From UBA7446 sp038143535 (GTDB lineage: Bacteria; Bacteroidota; Bacteroidia; Flavobacteriales; Flavobacteriaceae), in assembly GCA_038143535.1 (NCBI GenBank), contig JAYQMD010000001.1, forward strand, positions 682,001-746,000: 64,000 bases of DNA, written 5' to 3'. The notes under the pieces are model-generated. The model worked only from the letters and a program-made list of their open reading frames with translations. It was not told where the DNA came from and ran no database searches. The position numbers and the translations under genes are program-made. Below are positions 27,068 to 35,469 of the stretch, in pieces (position 1 is the stretch's first letter; the number at the start of each line of letters is the position of its first letter).

Positions 27068-27075
27068 TAATTTTG
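27068..27075 (+). promoter_or_regulatory. -7 promoter box for phoH-purC
   Basis: TAATTTTG, an exact TAnnTTTG match, 34 bases before the TTG chosen as the phoH start (55 before the alternative TTG at 27131). Confidence 0.5.
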
Positions 27076-27109
27076 ATTACAAAGTTATCAAAAAAGAAAC
27101 CCACGTGGT

Positions 27110-28087
27110 TTGATTATTAAAAAGACGCATTTGAACGAAATTACAATCGAACTCGCCGAAGTTAATCCAACGGAATTCTATGGCGGAAAAAGCAACAAAA
27201 ATGTTGCCCTATTAAAGAAATACTTCCCCAAAATTAAAATTGTTGTGCGCGGCAATAAAATTACAGCCTTTGGCGAAGAAGAGTTATTAGAGCACTTTGA
27301 AAAGCAAGTGGACAGGTTGGTGATGCACTACGGGAAATACAACACCCTAGACAATGATACGGTTCTCAATATACTTCAAAACGAAGAAGACGACACCTTT
27401 GGTTTGGACCCAGAAGACAATAAAGTAATTCTACACGGGGTGGGTGGTAAAATCATCAAAGCCAAAACCCTCAACCAAGCAAAATTGGTTACTGCCATGT
27501 CTAAAAACGATATGGTTTTTGCTGTTGGCCCTGCTGGAACCGGTAAGACTTACACAGGCGTGGCACTGGCCGTAAAGGCACTTAAAAACAAACAGGTTAA
27601 GCGTATTATCCTTACCCGACCTGCTGTTGAAGCTGGAGAGAACCTCGGTTTCTTACCTGGTGACTTAAAAGAAAAACTGGATCCCTACATGCAGCCGTTA
27701 TACGATGCCCTGCGGGATATGATTCCTGCTGAAAAGTTGGATCAATATATTGAAAACGGAATTATTCAGATAGCACCCATGGCATTTATGCGAGGGAGAA
27801 CACTTGATAATGCTTTTGTTATCCTCGATGAAGCACAAAATACCACCCACAATCAAATGAAGATGTTTTTGACACGTATGGGTAAGAACGCCAAATTCAT
27901 GATAACCGGCGATCCGGGTCAAATCGATTTACCGAGACGTGTCATTTCAGGACTCAAAGAAGCTATTTTGGTTCTTGGAAATCTCAAAGGAATAGGCATG
28001 ATTTACCTAGACGACAAAGACGTTATCCGTCACAAATTGGTAAAGCAAGTTATTGAGGCCTACAAACAAACAGAGCATCACAACTAA
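27110..28087 (+). CDS. phoH: PhoH-like ATPase
   Basis: 325 residues. RecA-like ATPase with Walker A GPAGTGKTYTG near residue 142 and Walker B FVILDEAQNTT near residue 240, preceded by a small KH-like N-terminal region. Its role is not settled; homologues are linked to RNA metabolism and phosphate starvation. No ATG is available: the upstream stop is at 27074, leaving TTG at 27110 or TTG at 27131 (MNEITIEL). The latter matches my memory of relatives better. It overlaps the purC ATG by one base. Confidence 0.9.
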   Translation: MIIKKTHLNEITIELAEVNPTEFYGGKSNKNVALLKKYFPKIKIVVRGNKITAFGEEELLEHFEKQVDRLVMHYGKYNTLDNDTVLNILQNEEDDTFGLDPEDNKVILHGVGGKIIKAKTLNQAKLVTAMSKNDMVFAVGPAGTGKTYTGVALAVKALKNKQVKRIILTRPAVEAGENLGFLPGDLKEKLDPYMQPLYDALRDMIPAEKLDQYIENGIIQIAPMAFMRGRTLDNAFVILDEAQNTTHNQMKMFLTRMGKNAKFMITGDPGQIDLPRRVISGLKEAILVLGNLKGIGMIYLDDKDVIRHKLVKQVIEAYKQTEHHN

Positions 28088-29039
28088 TGTCCATGCAAAC
28101 CATCATGCAGTCTGACTTGCAACTCAAAGGTTGTAAAAGCAAATACAACGGAAAGGTAAGAGAGGTTTATCATTTGGAAAACGATACCTTGGTTATGATT
28201 GCCACTGACCGACTTTCTGCTTTTGATGTAGTGATGCCAAAGGGAATTCCGTATAAAGGGCAAATTTTAAATCAAATTGCAGCCCATATGCTCGAGGCTA
28301 CAGCTGATATCGTACCTAACTGGTTAGAAGTATTGCCCGATCCCAACATTGCCGTTGGTAAGGCCTGCACCCCACTTAAGGTTGAAATGGTAATTAGGGG
28401 ATACCTAGCAGGGCATGCGGCTCGCGAATACGCTTTGGGAAAACGATTGTTGTGCGGTGCAACCATGCCAGAAGGCATGCGAGAAAACGATACGTTTCCA
28501 GAACCTATCATCACACCAGCCACCAAAGCTGAGCAAGGCGACCACGATGAAGATATTACCCCTGAAGAATTAATTTCTCGGACTATTGTCACATCTGAAG
28601 AATACGACCAACTGTTGGCTTACACCAAGGCATTGTTTAAGCGCGGTACCGAAATGGCTGCCAAACAAGGTTTGATTTTGGTGGATACTAAGTATGAGTT
28701 CGGAAAAGATACGAACGGGAACATAGTGTTAATTGATGAAATTCACACACCAGATTCGTCTCGTTACTTCTATGCAGATGGCTATGAAACACGTCAAGAT
28801 GAAGGAGCACCACAGCGACAGCTTTCGAAAGAGTTTGTGCGTCGTTGGCTTATTGAGCATGGTTTTCAGGGGCTAGAAGGACAAGTACTCCCCACATGTC
28901 AGACGACTACATTGCCAGCGTTTCAGAACGTTATATTGAGTTGTACGAGCATATTACAGGTAAGAAATTTGTAAAAGCGGATTTGTCAGACGTTGCGAAT
29001 AGGATGCAACATAACCTAGACCTATATTTCCAGTCCTAG
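28087..29039 (+). pseudogene. purC: Phosphoribosylaminoimidazole-succinocarboxamide synthase, frameshifted near 3' end
   Basis: SAICAR synthetase of purine synthesis. The first frame is homologous up to about residue 269 (FQGLEGQVLPT), after which it reads an unrelated tail to 28974. The missing family ending (MSDDYIASVSERYIELYEHI through KKFVKADLSDV) lies in the frame starting at 28896 and ends at 29039. One base lost near 28896 (ACA-ATG read as ACATG) explains it. The repaired product would be about 317 residues, the normal size. As the gene is normally needed for purine prototrophy, a sequence error is quite likely. The repaired end would overlap miaA by 18 bp. Confidence 0.9.
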
Positions 29040-29930
29040 TTGGTCAACTAAAGATGTATTTACTGCTGTATCATAAGGAAGTTTGTGCGTGCAGGGATGA
29101 TTTCTATGCCATGTCAGTTGTCGTTTTGCAAAACGTCTGGTGTTGGTTTTAATATCTGCCACTGCTTCCTCTATGCTTTTCTCCCCTTCAAAATAGCGAA
29201 ATAATGATCTGTAGCCCACGGTTTGCAACGCGTTGAGGTGTTTGTGCGGATGAAGTACTTTGGCTTCATAAAGCAACCCATTTTCCATCATGCTGTCAAC
29301 GCGCCTATTGATGTTGTCATACAATTGCTCTCTGGGCATGCAAATCTCAATCCTGATGGCATCAAAGTCTCGCTGTTTTCTGTTTTGACCCAAAAATGAG
29401 GAGTAGGGCTTGCCAGCAATGGTACATATGTGCAATGCACGCAACAACCGCACGTGATTGTATTGGTCAACAGTTTGAAAATAATCGGGATCTAATTTTT
29501 GAAGTTCTTGTTGTAAATACGTCAAGCCTTTTTCCTCATACTTTAACTGCCAATATTCTTTGATCTTTTCCGAAACTTCAGGAAATGTATCTAATCCATG
29601 CACTACGGCATCGTTGTACAGGTTAGAGCCGCCAACCATAATCACAACAGAATGCTTCACAAAGTGTTCGTCTAGCAGCGATAGGGCATCCTTTTCAAAA
29701 TCTCCAACGCTGTAGGGGTCATGAATACTTAAATGCTGTATAAAATCATGCCTAACGCCTTGTTGTTCCGCTTTTGATCGAACGGCAGTGCCAATGCACA
29801 TTTCTTTGTAAAACTGCCTGGCATCGCTGGACAATATGGGGCACTTTAATAGCTTGGCAAGGGCAACAGCAAACAAAGTTTTGCCCACCGCAGTTGGTCC
29901 TGAAATAACAATAAGCTTATGCTTTTTCAT
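29022..29930 (-). CDS. miaA: tRNA dimethylallyltransferase
   Basis: Adds a dimethylallyl group to A37 of tRNAs reading UNN codons. 302 residues. P-loop SGPTAVGKT at about residues 9-17, then the conserved DARQFYKEM segment, GGSNLYNDAV and the C-terminal TNTRRFAKRQLTWHR. Last gene of a four-gene operon; its start overlaps the upstream exonuclease/GIY-YIG gene by 14 bp. Confidence 0.95.
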   Translation of the reverse strand: MKKHKLIVISGPTAVGKTLFAVALAKLLKCPILSSDARQFYKEMCIGTAVRSKAEQQGVRHDFIQHLSIHDPYSVGDFEKDALSLLDEHFVKHSVVIMVGGSNLYNDAVVHGLDTFPEVSEKIKEYWQLKYEEKGLTYLQQELQKLDPDYFQTVDQYNHVRLLRALHICTIAGKPYSSFLGQNRKQRDFDAIRIEICMPREQLYDNINRRVDSMMENGLLYEAKVLHPHKHLNALQTVGYRSLFRYFEGEKSIEEAVADIKTNTRRFAKRQLTWHRNHPCTHKLPYDTAVNTSLVDQLGLEI

Positions 29931-31290
29931 TTAAATCAATAACTTGTTTCACTTTGTTTTTTCTAATAAATGATTGAAGTATATGACGGGCAGCACGTGA
30001 ATTTTTCATGGGTGTTATGATAGTCTTTACCATATCCAAATTATTAATCTGATAATTCAAATCAGCATAACCAAATCCTTTATATTCAGTATTTTGTATA
30101 AGTATAATACTTCGCTCATCATGACTTCGACCCTTATCGACGATCAATAAATTGGGTGAAGAAAAACGCAATTGGTCTAAACATTGCTGCACGCGTTCAT
30201 TATAGCGTTCTACGGTTTCTTTTTCGGTACAGGCACCCAAACATTTCTTGATTTCAACATCCGAGCAGGCTTTCTTGGGCGATTCCAGCCCAACATATTT
30301 TAGGCAGAGAGTGTATTTATGTGCAAAGAAATAGAGTGTTTTTCTTGCATTGTTTAGGTTCTTAAAGGTTGTAATGTAGTTTGTACCATCCGCTGCATGA
30401 ACGATGCGTAAAAACCGATAACCCGAGCTACTCACACCTTCCTCTAGTCCAAAACGAATGCGATCGTTTTTATGTACCCTGTTGTGTTTGGGTTTGTGCA
30501 ACTGTATTTCGTCTATTTCTTTCAATAGCGCAATAAGTTCACTTCCCGTTTCTTCCGTGCTCACACTGTGTGTTTCGAGCTGAATTTTTAAAGCCTTTCT
30601 GCTCTTACCTGTAAAGTGCTGGTTTACACGCTTGCGCATGTTTAGGCTTTTGCCAATGTATATAACATCCCCCTTTTGGTTGTGCAAATAATAAACACCT
30701 GTAACAGGTTTGACCTGCTCTATAAGGGCTTGAAACTTACGCGCTATCTTATCTTGGTCTTTGGTGCGAAGTACTTCTTTAACGATGGTTTTTTCGCTGT
30801 CTTTATCTAATAATAGTTTAAGTAATTTCAACGTTGCGCGCGCGTCTCCTGCAGCACGATGCCTATCGCTGAGTGGAATGCCCAACGCACGTACCAGCTT
30901 CCCTAATTTATAAGAAGCCTGTTCTGGAATGAGTTTTTTTGATAAAGAAACCGTGCATAGGGTAGGACGTTCATACCTAAATCCTAACCTGTTAAACTCC
31001 GTACAAAGCATTCTGTAATCAAAACTAGCATTGTGTGCTACTAGGATACAGCCTTCTGTTATTTCTATAATGCGCTTTGCTATTTCATAGAATTTCGGTG
31101 CATTTCGCAGCATTTTTTCGTTGATGCCCGTTAGTTGCACTACAAATGGCTGAATTGGTCGTTCGGGATTGACAAGACTCATAAATTGATCTACAATTTC
31201 GTTTCCATCAAACTTATAGATGGCAATTTCTGTTATCCCTTCTTCGTTGTATTTCCCCCCTGTAGTTTCGACGTCAACAACTGCGTACAT
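29917..31290 (-). CDS. DnaQ-type 3'-5' exonuclease fused to a UvrC-like GIY-YIG nuclease
   Basis: 457 residues. An epsilon-like DEDDh exonuclease (about 1-165) shows DVETTGG at residues 6-12, AHNASFDYRML near 85 and HRAAGDARAT near 145. A GIY-YIG domain follows (about 200-280) with GVYYLHNQKGDVIYIGKS and a UvrC-N-terminal-like remainder to residue 457. Fusions of this type, related to Cho, are known in Bacteroidota and Actinobacteria, but the role is uncertain; repair is the best guess. A cysteine-containing stretch (CSDVEIKKCLGAC) lies in the C-terminal half. Five bases after yggS. Confidence 0.88.
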   Translation of the reverse strand: MYAVVDVETTGGKYNEEGITEIAIYKFDGNEIVDQFMSLVNPERPIQPFVVQLTGINEKMLRNAPKFYEIAKRIIEITEGCILVAHNASFDYRMLCTEFNRLGFRYERPTLCTVSLSKKLIPEQASYKLGKLVRALGIPLSDRHRAAGDARATLKLLKLLLDKDSEKTIVKEVLRTKDQDKIARKFQALIEQVKPVTGVYYLHNQKGDVIYIGKSLNMRKRVNQHFTGKSRKALKIQLETHSVSTEETGSELIALLKEIDEIQLHKPKHNRVHKNDRIRFGLEEGVSSSGYRFLRIVHAADGTNYITTFKNLNNARKTLYFFAHKYTLCLKYVGLESPKKACSDVEIKKCLGACTEKETVERYNERVQQCLDQLRFSSPNLLIVDKGRSHDERSIILIQNTEYKGFGYADLNYQINNLDMVKTIITPMKNSRAARHILQSFIRKNKVKQVIDLNEKA

Positions 31291-31295
31291 AGCCT

Positions 31296-31937
31296 CTAGT
31301 TTCTGCTTCCAAAAATTAAACTACCCACACGTATCATATTGCTTCCCAAATCAACAGCAAGTTTATAGTCATTGCTCATGCCCATTGATAGGACGGACCA
31401 ATTATTTGTTGGTCGTAATTTAATGTAGAAATCCTGAAGCCCACTGAATTCTGCTGTGAGTTGTGCTTTATTGTTCGTATAACTGGCCATGCCCATCAAA
31501 CCTATAATACGCACATGTTCGAATTCCTTAGCTTTCGATAGGATTGCTTCAGCTTCTTCATACGAAAAACCAAACTTAGTTGATTCTAATGCAATATGAA
31601 TTTGGAGTAGTACATCAATAATGCGATCGTTTTTGGCACCTTGCTTATTGATTTCGTGAAGTAGACGCTCACTGTCGACTCCATGAATGAGGTGCACAAA
31701 GGGCGCAATGTATTTGACCTTATTTCGTTGGAGATGGCCAATCATATGCCAACGAATATCTTGAGGAAGTGTTTCGTGTTTTAGGCAAAGTTCTTGTACT
31801 TTATTTTCTCCAAAATCTACATGTCCTGCTTTATAGGCTTCTCGAATGGCATCGGCAGGTTTGGTTTTGGAAACCGCAACAACCGTAACCGTTTCTGGCA
31901 CATCTTCTTTTAGTTGCTTAAGGTTGGCTACAATCAT
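31296..31937 (-). CDS. yggS: YggS/PROSC family pyridoxal-phosphate homeostasis protein
   Basis: 213 residues from the ATG at 31937 (MIVANLKQLKEDVPET). PLP-binding TIM barrel like the alanine racemase N-terminal domain; the PLP lysine is K24 in VVAVSKTKP, with FGENKVQEL and HMIGHLQRNK conserved. No enzymatic activity is established for the family; it buffers PLP. A longer frame to 32051 is open but lies inside the preceding oxidoreductase gene. The chosen start overlaps that gene's stop by 4 bp (ATGA). Confidence 0.93.
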   Translation of the reverse strand: MIVANLKQLKEDVPETVTVVAVSKTKPADAIREAYKAGHVDFGENKVQELCLKHETLPQDIRWHMIGHLQRNKVKYIAPFVHLIHGVDSERLLHEINKQGAKNDRIIDVLLQIHIALESTKFGFSYEEAEAILSKAKEFEHVRIIGLMGMASYTNNKAQLTAEFSGLQDFYIKLRPTNNWSVLSMGMSNDYKLAVDLGSNMIRVGSLIFGSRN

Positions 31938-32917
31938 GGAGATGACTTTTCTACTAATGCTGTTATTTGCAATGCTACATCTAGGGCATTTTTGCCCTGT
32001 TCGAGCGACACTATAACATCTGTATTTTTTGTAATGGCATCGGCGAAACATTCCAGTTCCATTAAGATGGCGTTTACTTCTGGAATTTTTGGATTGTCAA
32101 AAAAGACACGCTTCTTTTTTCCTTGTGCATTTTCCAACACCAAGTCAAAATCCCCAACATTTTCGGGAGCATTTTCCATTTTAACTACCTCGGCACTCTT
32201 GCTAAAATAATCCACCGCGACATAAGCATCTTTTTGGAAAAAGCGCGCCTTTCGCATATTTTTTAGTGATATTCTACTCGCCGTCAGGTTGGCTACGCAA
32301 CCGTTTTCAAACTCAATTCTAGCATTGGCAATATCAGGTGTTTCACTAATGATGGCCACGCCACTGGCTGAAATAGCAGCCACTTTTGAGTCTACCAGAC
32401 TCAAAACGGTGTCGATATCGTGTATCATGAGATCCAATACTACCGGGACATCGGTGCCTCTTGGATTAAATTCAGCCAATCGATGAGTTTCGATAAACAT
32501 GCTGTTGTTGATGTCATCTTTTACGGCTAAAAAAGCAGGGTTGAATTGCTCCACATGCCCCACTTGACCTAGAACCTGATGCTTTTTTGCAAGCGCAATG
32601 AGTTCATTTGCTTCGTCGACCGTTTGTGTGATGGGTTTTTCCAGAAAGACATGCTTTCCCATTTCGATGGCTTTTTTTGCCAATTTATGGTGGTACAGGG
32701 TAGGTGTAACGATATCTACTACGTCAACAGCAGCAATCAGATCTTCCTCAGAATCAAATGCTTTAAAAGTGTATTCAGCTGTTATTTTAACACGAACGTC
32801 TGGACTGGCGTCGTAAAAACCTACCAAATCAAATTTAGCAGACTGGTTTAATAATCGAAGGTGTATCTTTCCTAAGTGCCCTGCACCAAGCACACCAACT
32901 TTAAGTATTTTGCTCAT
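31934..32917 (-). CDS. Gfo/Idh/MocA family NAD(P)-dependent oxidoreductase
   Basis: 327 residues. N-terminal Rossmann fold VGVLGAGHLGKIHLRLL; the family lysine motif is in FLEKPIT near residue 94; the C-terminal alpha/beta domain holds DLMIHDIDTVL. The substrate is unknown; sugars or sugar nucleotides are usual. First gene of a four-gene operon. The promoter box sits only four bases before the ATG, suggesting a leaderless transcript. Confidence 0.88.
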   Translation of the reverse strand: MSKILKVGVLGAGHLGKIHLRLLNQSAKFDLVGFYDASPDVRVKITAEYTFKAFDSEEDLIAAVDVVDIVTPTLYHHKLAKKAIEMGKHVFLEKPITQTVDEANELIALAKKHQVLGQVGHVEQFNPAFLAVKDDINNSMFIETHRLAEFNPRGTDVPVVLDLMIHDIDTVLSLVDSKVAAISASGVAIISETPDIANARIEFENGCVANLTASRISLKNMRKARFFQKDAYVAVDYFSKSAEVVKMENAPENVGDFDLVLENAQGKKKRVFFDNPKIPEVNAILMELECFADAITKNTDVIVSLEQGKNALDVALQITALVEKSSP

Positions 32918-32921
32918 GCTA

Positions 32922-32929
32922 CAAATGTA
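32922..32929 (-). promoter_or_regulatory. -7 box directly in front of the Gfo/Idh gene
   Basis: The minus strand reads TACATTTG (exact TAnnTTTG); four bases separate it from the ATG at 32917, so transcription would start at or next to the start codon. Confidence 0.5.
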
Positions 32930-32963
32930 ACAAGTTTAGGCGGTGGCTAGCTGTATGATTTTG

Positions 32964-32971
32964 TATTTTTG
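32964..32971 (+). promoter_or_regulatory. -7 box directly in front of pcm
   Basis: TATTTTTG (exact TAnnTTTG), five bases before the pcm ATG at 32977; divergent from the preceding promoter. Confidence 0.5.
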
Positions 32972-32976
32972 AACAT

Positions 32977-33621
32977 ATGAGGGAAGATACGACCAAACAC
33001 CAAGGAAGACGTCGTCTGTTGATTGAACTATTAAAAGATAAAGGCATTTCTGATAAGGCCGTTCTAAAAGCCATTGCCGCCATACCCCGCCACTTGTTTA
33101 TGGACAGTAGTTTTGAAGATCACGCTTATCAAGACAAGGCATTTCCTATCGGAGCAGACCAAACCATATCACAGCCTTATACTGTAGCCTTTCAAAGTCA
33201 GCAACTTATGGTTACGCCGGGGACTAAAGTCCTGGAGATTGGCACAGGCTCGGGTTATCAAACCGCCGTATTGTGTCATATGGGTGCTGTGGTTTATTCC
33301 ATCGAGCGACAGCATGAACTCTTTCGCACAAGCCTAAAAAGACTTCCCGAATTGGGATTTAAAGCTAAGAAACTCATTTTTGGAGACGGTTATAAGGGCT
33401 TTCCTGAAAAAGCACCTTATGACAGGATTATCGTTACCGCTGGTGCGCCATTTATACCCGAAGACTTGCTTGCCCAACTGACCGTTGGAGGTAAAATGGT
33501 CATTCCTGTGGGGGAAGCAAATCAAAAGATGACGGTAATTACGCGTACCTCGTATGCCGATTTTGAACAATTGGTACTTGGTGATTTTAGATTTGTTCCG
33601 TTGTTGGGAGACAAAAACTAG
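32977..33621 (+). CDS. pcm: Protein-L-isoaspartate O-methyltransferase
   Basis: Repairs isoaspartyl residues with SAM. 214 residues, usual size. SAM-binding motif VLEIGTGSGYQTAVL near residue 85, preceded by the PCMT-specific ISQPYTVAFQSQ. Other conserved parts are RIIVTAGAPFIPE and GGKMVIPVG. Single gene, convergent with smpB (4-bp overlap of the stop regions). Confidence 0.95.
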   Translation: MREDTTKHQGRRRLLIELLKDKGISDKAVLKAIAAIPRHLFMDSSFEDHAYQDKAFPIGADQTISQPYTVAFQSQQLMVTPGTKVLEIGTGSGYQTAVLCHMGAVVYSIERQHELFRTSLKRLPELGFKAKKLIFGDGYKGFPEKAPYDRIIVTAGAPFIPEDLLAQLTVGGKMVIPVGEANQKMTVITRTSYADFEQLVLGDFRFVPLLGDKN

Positions 33622-34079
33622 CGACGAAACCCTTTTTTAACGCGATCAAGTTGGCGTTTGTTTTCCCTGTCCTTGATAGTTTCACGCTTGTCGTGAATTT
33701 TCTTCCCCTTAGCAAGTGCAATGCGCACCTTCGCCCAACCTTTATCAGTAATAAAAACCTGTAAGGGTACGATAGTTAGTCCAACGTTTTGAACTTCTTT
33801 AAGCAGCTTTTTGATTTCTTTTTTTTGCAGCAGTAATTTCCGATCTCCCTTGGTTTTATGGTTTACGTATCCGCCGTGGCTGTATTCTTCTATGTGCATA
33901 TTGATAAGAAACAACTCGCCTTGTTCACTGAAGCTACAGAAACTTTCGGCAATAGAAGCCTTACCAGCACGAATAGATTTGATCTCTGTACCTGTTAGTA
34001 CGATACCCGCAGTGTACTGATCCATCAGTTCATACTCAAAACGCGCGCGTTTATTTTTTATGTTTACTTGCTGCTGCAT
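33618..34079 (-). CDS. smpB: SsrA-binding protein
   Basis: tmRNA partner in ribosome rescue. 153 residues from the ATG at 34079 (MQQQVNIKNKRARFEYEL), the normal size. Conserved ARFEYELMDQYTAGIVLTGTEIKSIRAGK and LHNPHI-equivalent LINMHIEEY are seen, and the basic C-terminal tail is rich in Lys/Arg. An upstream in-frame ATG at 34112 would place the start before the promoter box, so it is rejected. No tmRNA gene is in the window. Confidence 0.95.
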   Translation of the reverse strand: MQQQVNIKNKRARFEYELMDQYTAGIVLTGTEIKSIRAGKASIAESFCSFSEQGELFLINMHIEEYSHGGYVNHKTKGDRKLLLQKKEIKKLLKEVQNVGLTIVPLQVFITDKGWAKVRIALAKGKKIHDKRETIKDRENKRQLDRVKKGFRR

Positions 34080-34083
34080 GCTG

Positions 34084-34091
34084 CAAAAGTA
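34084..34091 (-). promoter_or_regulatory. -7 box directly in front of smpB
   Basis: The minus strand reads TACTTTTG (exact TAnnTTTG), four bases before the smpB ATG at 34079; it predicts a leaderless message. Confidence 0.5.
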
Positions 34092-34163
34092 TAACATAAT
34101 AACGATGTTCATTTGTTTTTAATAAATGCTATTTTTTATAATGTGAATTGCGTCATCTATTGT

Positions 34164-34171
34164 TATTTTTG
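34164..34171 (+). promoter_or_regulatory. -7 promoter box for glyA
   Basis: TATTTTTG (exact TAnnTTTG), 17 bases before the glyA ATG. Confidence 0.55.
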
Positions 34172-34188
34172 CTCTTATAATTAAAGCT

Positions 34189-35469
34189 ATGAAAATCCAA
34201 CGCGACGAACAGATTTTTGAGTTAATCGAGGCAGAGCGCGCACGCCAAATAGGTGGCGTTGAACTTATTGCTTCTGAGAACTTTACCAGTCCACAAGTTA
34301 TGGAAGCCACAGGCTCCATACTCACCAATAAATATGCCGAGGGTTATCCCGGAAAACGCTACTACGGTGGCTGTGAAGTGGTTGATGAAATAGAAACCAT
34401 CGCCATTGATAGAGCAAAAGCCTTATTTGGCGCTACTTATGCCAATGTGCAGCCACACTCGGGTTCTCAGGCCAATACAGCTGTTTACCACGCCTTTATC
34501 AAACCCGGTGATAAAATCATGGGCTTTGATTTATCACACGGTGGTCACCTCACGCACGGTTCTCCTGTAAACTTTTCAGGACGCTTATACAATGCTGTGT
34601 TTTATGGTGTAGACAAGGAAACAGGTCGTTTGGATTATGACGTAATCGAAGAAATTGCAGCAAAAGAAAAACCCAATATGATTATTGCGGGTGCCTCTGC
34701 CTATTCTCGAGATATTGACTTTAAACGCTTTAGAGAAATTGCTGACAACGTTGGTGCTGTTCTTTTGGCCGACATATCACACCCGTCTGGGTTGATAGCC
34801 AAAGGCATCTTAAACGATCCGTTACCACACTGTCATGTTGTAACAACCACAACACACAAAACTCTTCGTGGTCCACGTGGTGGTTTGATGATGATGGGGC
34901 AGGACTTTGAAAACCCATTTGGATTAAAATTTAAAAATGGAAACCCACGCATGATGTCTTCATTGCTAGACATGGCTGTTTTCCCTGGAAACCAAGGCGG
35001 ACCGCTGGAACACGTTGTTGGAGCAAAAGCCATAGCTTTTGGTGAGGCACTTACGGATGATTTCTTACAGTATATTTTGGGTGTTCGTGAAAATGCACAA
35101 GCCATGGCCAAAGCTTTCGTGAATAGGGGATATCACCTTATTTCTGGAGGTACGGATAACCATATGATGTTGGTTGATTTGCGCAACAAAAACATATCTG
35201 GAAAACAAGCTGAAGAAGCACTTGTTAAGGCTGAAATAACGGCCAATAAGAACATGGTTCCCTTTGACGATAAATCTCCTTTTGTTACTTCTGGAATACG
35301 TTTTGGTACTGCTGCCATAACCACGCGAGGATTAAAAGCCGAAGATATGGAGCCTATCGTTTCGCTCATTGACGAAGTTATTCAACAACCTGAAAACGAA
35401 AATGTAATTGAAGGTGTTGCGGCACAAGTGCACAAGATGATGTCACACCGACCGCTATTTAACGCTTAG
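34189..35469 (+). CDS. glyA: Serine hydroxymethyltransferase
   Basis: PLP enzyme interconverting serine and glycine with tetrahydrofolate; main source of one-carbon units. 426 residues. The PLP lysine is in VTTTTHKTLRGPRGG (K about 224); other signatures are ELIASENFTSPQVMEATGS and YPGKRYYGGCE. The stop region overlaps the convergent lipoprotein gene by 4 bp. Confidence 0.97.
   Translation: MKIQRDEQIFELIEAERARQIGGVELIASENFTSPQVMEATGSILTNKYAEGYPGKRYYGGCEVVDEIETIAIDRAKALFGATYANVQPHSGSQANTAVYHAFIKPGDKIMGFDLSHGGHLTHGSPVNFSGRLYNAVFYGVDKETGRLDYDVIEEIAAKEKPNMIIAGASAYSRDIDFKRFREIADNVGAVLLADISHPSGLIAKGILNDPLPHCHVVTTTTHKTLRGPRGGLMMMGQDFENPFGLKFKNGNPRMMSSLLDMAVFPGNQGGPLEHVVGAKAIAFGEALTDDFLQYILGVRENAQAMAKAFVNRGYHLISGGTDNHMMLVDLRNKNISGKQAEEALVKAEITANKNMVPFDDKSPFVTSGIRFGTAAITTRGLKAEDMEPIVSLIDEVIQQPENENVIEGVAAQVHKMMSHRPLFNA

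Noticed and set aside
31938..32051. 38-codon N-terminal extension of yggS
   Set aside because: It lies inside the Gfo/Idh gene and looks unlike YggS; the ATG at 31937 gives the standard 4-bp operon overlap.
34080..34112. Upstream ATG for smpB
   Set aside because: It would place the start before the -7 box; the family normally begins close to the MQQQVNIKNKRA segment.
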